From an uncultured Eubacteriales bacterium (GTDB lineage: Bacteria > Bacillota_A > Clostridia > Peptostreptococcales > Anaerovoracaceae): a stretch of 13,623 bases of DNA. The DNA lies in NCBI GenBank assembly GCA_902774195.1, contig CACYHM010000012.1, forward strand, positions 1 to 13,623, read 5' to 3'. Positions 5,807 through 13,606 of the stretch are shown here, piece by piece. A program made the translations under genes and the position numbers. The notes below the pieces were generated by a model. It worked only from the letters and a program-made list of their open reading frames with translations, made no database searches and was not told the origin of the DNA. Each line of letters begins with the position of its first letter. Within the stretch, counting starts at the first letter, position 1.

Positions 5807-6952
5807 CTAGGTTTCATCAGTCCTTTCCAGCTCCCATTCCATGTCGCTGACCAGATCTCGTTTTACGTTCATCTTGTGCTGAGCATACAGCTGCGTAGTA
5901 GTGACCTGTTCGTGGTCGAGAAGAGCTGCGACATCATATATGGAATTTCCTCTGCCTATAAGCGAGGTCGCGGCCGTAGCCCTCAGCTTATGCGGGCTGT
6001 ACCCTGACTTCCTGCTGGTGTTGAGAGCGATGGAAGTGTATTTCTTTACGAGTTCTCTTATGGCCCTTTCCGTTATGCGCTTTCCCTGAAGCGAGAGGAA
6101 GAGAGCGTCTTCTGCGGCATCGTCCTCGCTTATTACGGTAGTCCTCTCCTCTTTTATGTAGTCGTCAAGCACCATCTGTACGGAGCGGTTGAGAGGCATT
6201 ATGGATTCCTTGCCGCGCTTCCTGTATATCTTGAACTCCCCTCTCGAAAAATTGAAAGACGAAAGATTCAGTTCTCTCAGTTCGCTCAGCCTCAGACCGT
6301 AGGTGACGAACATGACCAGTATCGCCTTATCGCGAAGCTTCGTACGTTCCCAATAAGTTCTTTCGTGAGGAGTAAGTCCGTTTCCGGTGGTGACCGCATC
6401 GAGCATGATCATGACCTCATCATCCTGGAGGGCTTTTATCTCGCGTTCTCCTGGCTTGCTGACTCTTATCGGGTCGAAGCCGTCGGTAATGTTCTTTTCG
6501 AGTATGCCGTCGCGGTACAGCTGTTTGAACATGACGGATATCGAAGATTTCTTTCTGGCCAGCGAACGGTTGTTGTTTTCAAACACCGTCACGGTGCTGC
6601 CGTCATCGACCATGTACTTTCTGCAGTGATCGATGAAGAGGTTTATATCTGCGGCAACTATCCCGTTCATCTCTTCCGATGTGATGTCCTTTGTCTTTTC
6701 AGCCTTTGTCAGATCCGTCTCATTGATAAGGTAATTCATGAAGAATCTGATGTCGTGGAGGTATGCCAGTCTGGTCATCGGAAGGACATTGCCCTTCAGA
6801 TATGCAAAATACGAGCGCATGAAAGAAGGAAGCTCCTTCTGTATGCTCTCGCATTCCATGTAGATGTCGTTTTCTTTTTCGACTATATTGTCAGGCCTGT
6901 CACTCTTGTTGTGAGTCCTGAATTCCTTGCTGTCATATGTGGTCTTTGCCAT
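5807..6952 (-). CDS. Tyrosine recombinase, Xer/phage-integrase family
   Basis: The 381-residue protein has an N-terminal core-binding (SAM-like) domain at about 35-155 and a catalytic domain at about 170-365. All catalytic residues are visible: R221 (G-L-R-L-S-E-L), K245 (Y-R-K-R-G-K), H321 and R324 (H-K-L-R-A-T-A), H347 (L-L-D-H-E-Q) and Y356 (T-Q-L-Y-A-Q). It should therefore be active as a strand-exchange enzyme. I chose ATG at 6952, seven bases after the miaA stop, over the TTG at 6982 that would overlap miaA. Gene order in the block is unbroken and no attachment-site repeats or phage genes flank it, so it looks like a resident gene rather than part of a mobile element. It may be a Xer-type chromosome dimer resolvase; a domesticated integrase is the alternative. 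Confidence 0.92.
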   Translation of the reverse strand: MAKTTYDSKEFRTHNKSDRPDNIVEKENDIYMECESIQKELPSFMRSYFAYLKGNVLPMTRLAYLHDIRFFMNYLINETDLTKAEKTKDITSEEMNGIVAADINLFIDHCRKYMVDDGSTVTVFENNNRSLARKKSSISVMFKQLYRDGILEKNITDGFDPIRVSKPGEREIKALQDDEVMIMLDAVTTGNGLTPHERTYWERTKLRDKAILVMFVTYGLRLSELRELNLSSFNFSRGEFKIYRKRGKESIMPLNRSVQMVLDDYIKEERTTVISEDDAAEDALFLSLQGKRITERAIRELVKKYTSIALNTSRKSGYSPHKLRATAATSLIGRGNSIYDVAALLDHEQVTTTQLYAQHKMNVKRDLVSDMEWELERTDET

Positions 6953-6959
6953 GATAAAG

Positions 6960-7901
6960 CTATTCGCTTTCTTTGGATCCAATGATCCGGTCCACGATCT
7001 CGCCGACTGTCTCGCCCTTGTTGATATCTATCCAGTTGACGAAATCATATCTCTTGAGCCATGTGATCTGTCTTTTAGCGTAATGCCTGGTGTTCTTCAT
7101 GATCAGTTCCTTGGCATCGAAAAGATCGTACTCCCCGTCCAGGAAGCCTATGATCTCTTTGTATCCTATGGCTTTCATCGACGGGAGATCCTTGTCATAG
7201 CCTTTCTCGATAAGTTCATTGACCTCATCTACAAGACCGTCGGACAGAAGGCGAGATACTCTGCGGTTTATCCTGTCGTAGAGCCATTTCCTTTCCATGT
7301 TGAGGGCGAAGAACCTGAAATCGTAGTCCGGGTTCATCGGGCACTCCGAAAGATCGCGTATGCCGCGTCCGTACTCAAAAGCTTCGATCGCTCTTACGAC
7401 CTTGCGCGTATTGTTAGGATGTATGCGCGAAGCCGCGTCAGGATCTATTGCCTGAAGGTACTGATGCATATATTCTCCGCCGCGTTCTTCTGCAAGATCT
7501 TCGAGTTCCTTCCTTCGTTCGCCGTCATCGGACTGACCTCCGAAATCCATATCATAGAGTATGGAGTTCAGATAAAGTCCTGTGCCTCCGCATACTATCG
7601 GTGTCCTTCCCCTGACAAGTATGCCGTCTATAGCTTCGAGCGCAAGTTTACGGTATGAAGCTACGGTCATGTTCTCTGCCGGATCGACTATAGAATACAG
7701 ATGATGTCTGACGGCTTTCATCTCTTTATCCGAAGGCTTGGCGCTCCCGATGTCCATGTATTTATAAAGTTGTACCGAATCGCAATTGACTATCTCTCCT
7801 CCGATGCGTTTTGCGAGATAATATGCGATCAGACTCTTTCCTACGGCCGTAGGGCCCGAAATAATGTAAACTGTCCTTTTGTCCTTTTCTGATCTGCTCA
7901 T
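6960..7901 (-). CDS. miaA: tRNA dimethylallyltransferase MiaA
   Basis: MiaA adds a dimethylallyl group to N6 of A37 in tRNAs reading codons that begin with U. The 313-residue length is typical. The P-loop G-P-T-A-V-G-K-S is at 16-23, followed by N-C-D-S-V-Q-L-Y-K-Y-M-D-I-G with D41, the general-base candidate. H-H-L-Y-S-I-V-D-P is at 66-74 and the substrate-channel motif G-G-T-G-L-Y-L-N-S at 105-113. R-K-V-V-R-A-I-E (166-173), I-G-Y-K-E-I (245-250) and T-R-H-Y-A-K-R-Q-I-T-W (271-281) are also conserved. The ATG follows the mutL stop by eight bases; an AAGGAAG ribosome site lies 11 bases before it, inside mutL. No anomaly was seen. The hfq gene that often follows miaA is absent, and a recombinase stands there instead. 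Confidence 0.97.
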   Translation of the reverse strand: MSRSEKDKRTVYIISGPTAVGKSLIAYYLAKRIGGEIVNCDSVQLYKYMDIGSAKPSDKEMKAVRHHLYSIVDPAENMTVASYRKLALEAIDGILVRGRTPIVCGGTGLYLNSILYDMDFGGQSDDGERRKELEDLAEERGGEYMHQYLQAIDPDAASRIHPNNTRKVVRAIEAFEYGRGIRDLSECPMNPDYDFRFFALNMERKWLYDRINRRVSRLLSDGLVDEVNELIEKGYDKDLPSMKAIGYKEIIGFLDGEYDLFDAKELIMKNTRHYAKRQITWLKRYDFVNWIDINKGETVGEIVDRIIGSKESE

Positions 7902-7909
7902 TTTATCTG

Positions 7910-9694
7910 TTACTTCCTTCTGAACGATCTTTCGATTTCATAGCTCGTCACTTTTATGAATGTAGGCCTTCCGTGCGGGCACGAAAAAGGATTGCTGCAT
8001 TCCGAGAGCTTTTTCATAAGATCGTTTATTTCGATCTCAGATAAGCTGTCGTTCGCTTTGACTGCCGATTTGCAGGATCTCATGATGAGTTTGTCACGTA
8101 CGGCTTCATTGCCTCCGCGAAGCTCATCGGTACCCTCGAACCAGCCTCTGGCGAATCCGTCAGCTTCTTCAAGTGTCATGTATTCAGGAACCGCTCTTAC
8201 GATGAATGTTCTGTCACCGAAATCTTCGATATCGTAACCCATCGAACGCAGTCCGTCCAGATTATGTCTTTCGCTTAAGTATACATCAGCGCTCACGTTA
8301 ATTGTGAAGGGTGTGAGAACAGGCTGAGGAATATGGGTGGAATTCCTGTATCCTTCCATGAATTTTTCGTAGAATACGCGTTCGTGAGCAGCATGCTGAT
8401 CGAAAACGTAAAGGCTGTCTCCGCTCTGCATTATTATGTATGTGTCAAAAACATAGCCCCTGTAAACGAGTTCCGAAAAATCAAAAGGCGCCGGAGGCCT
8501 GCTCTCAAATGAAGGGATCTCCTCTCTGACCTCAGCGGCCGCGGCATACGGCCTGTCTGAAGAAGCAGCTGTTTCTTCAGGTCGTTCAAGAGTTTTGAGA
8601 TATTCCTTTATGAATCTTTGTCCGTTTCCGGAGCCGCTGATGTTTTTCTCCATTTCCGGACGCGGTACTCCGGGATCAGCAGTTTCAGATGAAGCCGTTT
8701 CCGGAGCGAAGACCTCCGGGACTCCTCTCCCGCTCATGACGGCCTTGTTCACTGCATCGGTGATGCTCTGTCTGACATCATCCTGTCTTAAGAACCTTAT
8801 CTCTCTTTTGCCGGGATGGATATTTACATCTATTTCCCTCGGATCCTGATCGATGAAGAGGATCGCCAGAGGAAATCCGCTGAAAATACGGCCGGAATAG
8901 CCGTCTATAAGTCCCTTTTCTATGACATTGCTGTCTACCAGCCTGCCGTTCACGAAGAAAAACTGTCCTTTCCTGCTGGTTCGTGTAGTCCCGGGATCCG
9001 ACACATAGCCTCTGACGCTGTCTCCCTCGACAGGGATCAGTCTGTGCGCGTGGAGATCCGGATAAAGCGCGTCGGCAGCAGCCAGCACATCTCCGTCTCC
9101 GCTGGTCGTGAAAACGGTCTGCCCGTTGCTTATCATCATGAACTTTATCCCGGCGTAGTAGATCGCAAACTGCTGTATGAGCTCTATGACCGCAGAAGCT
9201 TCCCTGGCGTCGCTTTTCATGAATTTGCGTCTTGCCGGAGTGTTATAGAAAAGGTCTTCGACTATGATAGTCGTTCCTTTGTTGGCGCCGGTCCTTTCGC
9301 TTGAGATGACCTTGCCTCCGTGCATTACGAGTTTTATACCGCTTGCTTCTTCTGCCGTACGGCTGACCATAGTAAGCCTGGATACTGCCGCGATGCTTGC
9401 AAGGGCTTCGCCCCTGAACCCGAGAGATACGATCTCATCGAGGTCCGCTATGCTGCTTATCTTGCTGGTCGCATGCCTTAAAAAAGCGGTCTCCGCTTCT
9501 TCCGGAGCTATGCCGCATCCGTCATCAGTGATGCGCATATATGACTTGCCGCCGCCTCTGATCTCTACTATGATCTGCGAAGCGCCTGCATCTATTGAAT
9601 TCTCGACTAATTCCTTCGCAGCAGAAACCGGCCGTTCGATGACCTCGCCGGCCGCGATCTTGTCTGCTGTAAAACTGTCGAGTACTCTTATCAT
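7910..9694 (-). CDS. mutL: DNA mismatch repair protein MutL (endonuclease type)
   Basis: MutL couples mismatch recognition by MutS to strand incision. The N-terminal GHKL ATPase carries K-E-L-V-E-N-S-I-D-A-G-A at 27-38, D-D-G-C-G-I at 57-62, R-H-A-T-S-K-I at 73-79 and G-F-R-G-E-A-L-A-S-I at 92-101. A linker of about 80 low-complexity residues (325-405) leads to the C-terminal dimerisation domain. That domain contains the metal-binding endonuclease motif DQHA(x)2E(x)4E at 432-443 (D432, H434, E438, E443), S-C-K-S-A-V-K-A at 540-547 and C-P-H-G-R-P at 572-577. It should therefore nick DNA itself, as in bacteria without MutH. The ATG directly abuts the mutS stop codon, so coupling is likely. No lesion was seen in its 594 residues. 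Confidence 0.97.
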   Translation of the reverse strand: MIRVLDSFTADKIAAGEVIERPVSAAKELVENSIDAGASQIIVEIRGGGKSYMRITDDGCGIAPEEAETAFLRHATSKISSIADLDEIVSLGFRGEALASIAAVSRLTMVSRTAEEASGIKLVMHGGKVISSERTGANKGTTIIVEDLFYNTPARRKFMKSDAREASAVIELIQQFAIYYAGIKFMMISNGQTVFTTSGDGDVLAAADALYPDLHAHRLIPVEGDSVRGYVSDPGTTRTSRKGQFFFVNGRLVDSNVIEKGLIDGYSGRIFSGFPLAILFIDQDPREIDVNIHPGKREIRFLRQDDVRQSITDAVNKAVMSGRGVPEVFAPETASSETADPGVPRPEMEKNISGSGNGQRFIKEYLKTLERPEETAASSDRPYAAAAEVREEIPSFESRPPAPFDFSELVYRGYVFDTYIIMQSGDSLYVFDQHAAHERVFYEKFMEGYRNSTHIPQPVLTPFTINVSADVYLSERHNLDGLRSMGYDIEDFGDRTFIVRAVPEYMTLEEADGFARGWFEGTDELRGGNEAVRDKLIMRSCKSAVKANDSLSEIEINDLMKKLSECSNPFSCPHGRPTFIKVTSYEIERSFRRK

Positions 9695-12277
9695 TCAGTC
9701 GTTTTCTTTCGCTTCTTCTGTTATCTCCTGAAGCGCCACAAGAGCAGCTACAGGAGTCATCGTATTGATATCTATCGATCTCAGCTTCGCCTCGATCCTG
9801 CTGTATTTTTCAGACCGGGCATCATTGACTTCATCAGGCATGAAACTGATCTGCTCTGCCGGCTTTTCCTCAGGAGATGTCATGAGCTCTACAGATTCGA
9901 GTTCGCGCAGCTTCTTTCTCGCCGCGCTTCTGATAGTCTCGGGGATGCCTGCTATCCTTGCTACATGTATGCCGTAGCTCTTGCTTGCGGGACCTTCGAT
10001 TATGTTGTGAAGGAACACCACATCATTGCCGTCTTCAGCGGCCGCGACCGAGAGATTATGTATTCCCTCGTGCCCGGCTGCAAGTTCCGTCAGCTCGTGA
10101 TAGTGCGTGGCGAACATCGTCCTGACTCTGTGGCCCGGCTCAGCGAGATATTCAGCTGTGGCCCAGGCGATCGACAGGCCGTCAAACGTGCTCGTTCCTC
10201 TTCCGATCTCATCGAGTATGATAAGGCTCCTTTCGGTAGCGTTCCTGAGTATGCCCGCAAGCTCGCTCATCTCGATGTAGAATGTGGACTGACCGTATGA
10301 CAGATTATCCGACGCGCCTATCCTGGTGAATATGCGGTCGACGGTGCCTATGACCGCCGAATCGGCCGGAACGAAGCAGCCGATCTGCGCCATCAGTACT
10401 ATGACAGCCGTCTGGCGCATGTATGTCGACTTACCGGACATGTTCGGGCCTGTGATTATGAGCATGCTTCGCTCAGTCATGTCCATGTACGTATCGTTGG
10501 ATACGAACATGCCTGCTCCGAGGAGCTTTTCTACCGCCGGGTGCCTCCCGCCTCTGATGTCTATCACATCGCCGCTGTTGACGACAGGCCTCACATATGA
10601 ATTATCGGAGGCGACTTTTGCAAATGCGGCAAGCACATCGAGGCATGCTATCGCGGACGATGCAGTCTGCAGAGCTCCTATGTAGGGCTCGACTGCCTGC
10701 CTTATCTTTCTGAACTCCTCATACTCGAGCCTGTTGATCTTGGCCTCGGCTGTGAGAACGAGATCTTCTTTTTCCTTGAGTTCCGGAGTGATATATCTTT
10801 CGTTGTTGACAAGAGTCTGTTTGCGGATATAGTCGTCAGGCACCTTATCGGCCATCCCCTTGCTTACGTCTATGTAATATCCGAAGACCTTGTTGAAGCC
10901 GACTCTGATGGTCTTTATGCCTGTCCGTTCCTTTTCGCGGGGCTCAAGCTCCGCTATCCATTCTTTTGCGTCGGCGATACTGTTTTTCAGTCCGTCGAGT
11001 TCCTTTGAATACCCGTTTCTGATGATGCCGCCCTCTGTGACAGCAAGCGGCGGATCGTCTGTTATCGCCCTGTCTATCAGCTGGTAAAGATCATCGAATG
11101 AAGCTATGTCTTCGTTGATGGTCCTGAGTAAAGACGTATTGAATGACGCCAGCTCTGCCTTGATATCAGGAAGCTGCGCAAGTGTTTTTTTGAGGCTCCA
11201 ATATGCATTTTGCATATGCATTTTGCATAATGTTATTACCGGCTCATTCTTGAGAGCCTCGACGGCATCGAGCCTTGCATTTATTTCGTCCGCTCCGGTA
11301 AGAGGTTCTCTGAGCCATGATCTCAGGAGCCTGCCTCCCATTGCAGTCTTTGTCTTTCCTATGACACCGAGCAGCGAGCCGTTCACATCATGATCGTAGA
11401 TCGTCTCGAGCAGCTCAAGGTTGCGGAGTGTCGAGCGGTCAAGGTGCATGCTGCCGTCCTGCCGGCGTATGTTTATGTTCCTGATCTGGCCGGGATCGCT
11501 CATCTGCATCTCTCTGAGGTACATGATCAGAGAACCTGCAGCAGATGTCATCTCTTCTCTTCCCTCCAGATCAAGAGGTATGAGAGACGTGACGCCGAAA
11601 TGGTTCATAAGAACGTCTCTGCATGCCTGGTATCTGTACCACGAATCATCCACACGGTCGAGATATACTCCCGGCATATGCTCAGAAAGCGTTTTTTCGA
11701 GTTCTGGAGCGCTTTTTTCGTTTATAACGAGCTCTTTTATGCCCAGGACCGATATCTCGTTCAGAAGGCGGTCAGAGCCCGACAGCGGATCGCCTTTTTT
11801 ATCGTTTTCAAATTCATAAGCGCTGAGCTCGCCTGTAGTTATGTCGGCTACTGCCAGCCCTGTCATTTCATCCGAAAAAGATACCGAAGCGATATAGACG
11901 TTTTCATCGCTCCTGCCGGCATCGCTGATGTCGAGAGTCCCGGGTGTATAGATGCGTGTGATCTCGCGCTTTACTATGCCTTTTGCCTCGGCGGGATCCT
12001 CCATCTGTTCGCATATGGCCACCTTATGTCCGTTGTTCACGAGCCTGACGATGTACTGGTCGACCGAATGATGCGGAACTCCGCACATCGGCGCTCTTTC
12101 TTCGAGCCCGCAGTTGCGTCCGGTCAGTGTGAGCTCAAGCTCCCTTGAAGCAAGCAGCGCATCATCAAAAAACATCTCGTAGAAATCTCCGAGACGGTAC
12201 ATCAGGATAGTATCTTTGTACTCATCCTTGATCGCCATATACTGCTGCATCATTGGGGAAAGTTTAGCTTCTGCCAT
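9695..12277 (-). CDS. mutS: DNA mismatch recognition protein MutS, with an apparent domain III deletion
   Basis: MutS binds mispairs and small loops and recruits MutL. In its 860 residues I see the mismatch-wedge F-x-E (F32-Y33-E34 in G-D-F-Y-E-M-F), Walker A G-P-N-M-S-G-K-S-T at 610-618, the S-T-F signature at 664-666, Walker B with D-E-I-G-R-G-T-S-T-F-D-G at 689-700, and T-H-Y-H-E-L at 724-729. A likely sliding-clamp motif, Q-I-S-F-M, is at 809-813. Domain III is abnormal. Between L-D-A-V-E-A-L-K-N-E-P-V (336-347) and L-P-D-I-K-A-E-L (369-376) the usual D-L-E-R...R-D-L segment is missing, and residues 348-360 are atypical and encoded by a 13-base tandem repeat. From memory of E. coli MutS the gap is about 16 residues. 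Domains I, II, IV and the ATPase look intact, so the protein may be folded but impaired. The start lacks a well-spaced ribosome site. Confidence 0.95.
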   Translation of the reverse strand: MAEAKLSPMMQQYMAIKDEYKDTILMYRLGDFYEMFFDDALLASRELELTLTGRNCGLEERAPMCGVPHHSVDQYIVRLVNNGHKVAICEQMEDPAEAKGIVKREITRIYTPGTLDISDAGRSDENVYIASVSFSDEMTGLAVADITTGELSAYEFENDKKGDPLSGSDRLLNEISVLGIKELVINEKSAPELEKTLSEHMPGVYLDRVDDSWYRYQACRDVLMNHFGVTSLIPLDLEGREEMTSAAGSLIMYLREMQMSDPGQIRNINIRRQDGSMHLDRSTLRNLELLETIYDHDVNGSLLGVIGKTKTAMGGRLLRSWLREPLTGADEINARLDAVEALKNEPVITLCKMHMQNAYWSLKKTLAQLPDIKAELASFNTSLLRTINEDIASFDDLYQLIDRAITDDPPLAVTEGGIIRNGYSKELDGLKNSIADAKEWIAELEPREKERTGIKTIRVGFNKVFGYYIDVSKGMADKVPDDYIRKQTLVNNERYITPELKEKEDLVLTAEAKINRLEYEEFRKIRQAVEPYIGALQTASSAIACLDVLAAFAKVASDNSYVRPVVNSGDVIDIRGGRHPAVEKLLGAGMFVSNDTYMDMTERSMLIITGPNMSGKSTYMRQTAVIVLMAQIGCFVPADSAVIGTVDRIFTRIGASDNLSYGQSTFYIEMSELAGILRNATERSLIILDEIGRGTSTFDGLSIAWATAEYLAEPGHRVRTMFATHYHELTELAAGHEGIHNLSVAAAEDGNDVVFLHNIIEGPASKSYGIHVARIAGIPETIRSAARKKLRELESVELMTSPEEKPAEQISFMPDEVNDARSEKYSRIEAKLRSIDINTMTPVAALVALQEITEEAKEND
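11201..11229. repeat. 13-base tandem repeat (2.2 copies) inside mutS
   Basis: ATATGCATTTTGC occurs at 11201-11213 and again, perfectly, at 11214-11226, followed by ATA. The unit itself contains the inverted repeat ATGCA-N3-TGCAT, and the junction contains TGCATATGCA. It encodes the atypical residues K-M-H-M-Q-N-A-Y at the point where conserved MutS sequence is missing. Thirteen is not a multiple of three, so gain or loss of one unit would shift the mutS frame. Confidence 0.9.
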
Positions 12278-12296
12278 ACCCTTTTTTACATAAGTG

Positions 12297-12321
12297 TAGG
12301 GGGAAATGTGATTTCCCCCTA
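12297..12321. repeat. Perfect 11-bp inverted repeat in the mutS leader
   Basis: TAGGGGGAAAT (12297-12307) and ATTTCCCCCTA (12311-12321) flank a three-base loop. The hairpin ends 19 bases before the mutS ATG and 47 bases after the aminotransferase stop. On the transcribed strand it is not followed by a T-run (CACTTATGTAAAAAAG), so it is not a classic terminator. It could attenuate read-through into mutS, protect an RNA end, or affect mutS translation. Confidence 0.7.
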
Positions 12322-12367
12322 CCGCCCTTTTACTATTAAGAAATGATCGTTAAGTGACGACGGAAGC

Positions 12368-13568
12368 TTATTTCTTCTTGTTGTTGTAAGCCTCTACGCC
12401 GAGCTTTATGAGTTCGCACGCTCTCTTCATCTTGTCAGGTGTCAGAACGTATGCGATACGCATCTCGTTGCCGCCAAGGCCCTTTGTCGCATAGAATCCA
12501 GGAGCCGGAGCGAACATCGCCGTCTCGCCGTTGTCGTCGAATTCCTTGAGCATGAACATGAGGAAGTCCTCGATGTTGTCTACAGGAAGCTTGCATGTCA
12601 TGTAGAACGCGCCTGCAGGCTTCTGGCAGACCACTCCAGGGATCTTGGAGATCTCTTCGTAAGCGGCGTCTCTTCTTGCTTCGTACTCGGCCTTTGCCTC
12701 GTCATAATAGCTCTTGTCCATTCTGTAAAGAGCCGCAGCTCCAACCTGCTCGAGGGTAGGAACACAGAGTCTGCCCTGTGCGAGCTTCAGAAGTGCGCTC
12801 ATGAAATCCTTGTTCTTGGAGATCGCAGCACCGATACGAGCGCCGCATGCCGACCATCTCTTGAACGGAGTCGATGATGACGACTCTGTCAGCGATGTCA
12901 GGAAGCTGTCCGAATGAGTGAGCTTCAGCTCCGTCATATACGAATTCTCTGTATACCTCGTCGGAGATGATCCAGAGGTCGTGCTCCTTGGCGATGTCGC
13001 CGATGAGTCTCATGTCTTCCATCGTGAGAACTCTTCCTGTAGGGTTTCCAGGCGAGAGGCAGCAGATGGCCTTTGTCTTAGGAGTGATGGCTGCTTCGAT
13101 AAGGTCTCTCTTGGCCCAGTTGTAGCCATCCTCTGCGGAAGTGGTAAGCGGTACGAGAACTCCGGATACCTCGTTGCAGAATGTGTTGTAGTTCGTGTAG
13201 AACGGCTCGGCGATAAGAGCCTCATCGCCAGGGTTCAGAAGAGCCGTGAACGCGAGGATGAGAGCCTCGGAACCTCCGTTTGTGATGAGGATGTCGTCTC
13301 TCTCATACTCCATGCCGAAGTCTCTCTTCATGTAGTAGATCATTGCGTCGCGCAGTTCGTCGATACCCTGGGACTCAGCATATGCTATGACCTTTCTGTC
13401 GAACTTTCTGATAGCGTCCATGAAGCAGTCAGGTGTCTCGATGTCCGGCTGGCCGATGTTGAGGCGGTAGACCTTCTTGCCGTGCTCTCTTTCAGCCTCA
13501 AAAGCAAAAACGTTGAATCTTCTGATTGGCGAGAACTGCATTGCTGCACATCTTTTTGATACTTCCAT
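12368..13568 (-). pseudogene. Class I/II PLP aminotransferase (aspartate/aromatic type), frameshifted at the catalytic lysine
   Basis: Two overlapping frames together encode one roughly 400-residue aminotransferase. Frame 1 (from ATG 13568, 235 codons) carries L-N-I-G-Q-P-D-I-E-T-P, T-N-G-G-S-E-A at 95-101, S-P-G-N-P-T-G-R and the PLP-binding S-D-E-V-Y-R-E, ending at D-S-V. Frame 2 resumes at 12862 with K-R-W-S-A-C-G-A-R-I-G and runs to the stop at 12368. Relatives read D-S-V-S-K-R-x-S-A-C-G-A-R-I-G, where K is the Schiff-base lysine. One serine codon is therefore reduced to a single C at 12863, a net loss of two bases (or +1). Unrepaired, frame 1 ends at 12702 without the lysine and should be inactive. 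No other decay is visible, so the event is recent or an assembly error. A good ribosome site (AAAGGAG, 10 bases upstream) precedes the ATG. Confidence 0.85.
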
Positions 13569-13589
13569 AAGTCTTCAACTCCTTTGAAA

Positions 13590-13606
13590 ATTATAGTTAT
13601 AACTAT
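13590..13606 (-). promoter_or_regulatory. Possible -10 element overlapped by a 14-base palindrome
   Basis: On the - strand TATAAT (13595-13590) lies 21 bases before the aminotransferase ATG, close for a -10 but possible. It overlaps the perfect palindrome ATAGTTATAACTAT (13593-13606), which could be an operator. No good -35 at the right distance was found, and the window ends 17 bases further on. Confidence 0.3.

Noticed and set aside
5807..6952. Reading the tyrosine recombinase as the integrase of a mobile island
   Set aside because: Neighbouring genes keep the usual chromosomal order with overlaps of a few bases, and no flanking direct repeats, tRNA gene or phage genes are visible.
9695..12277. 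Treating mutS as a clear pseudogene
   Set aside because: The frame is open throughout, with intact mismatch-binding and ATPase motifs; the domain III change is in frame, so it is listed as a coding gene with a suspected defect.
12860..12866. Programmed +1 ribosomal frameshift in the aminotransferase gene
   Set aside because: No slippery heptamer, rare codon, stop codon or stimulatory structure is seen at the site, and a shift there would drop the serine that relatives have before the lysine. A mutation or assembly error is simpler.
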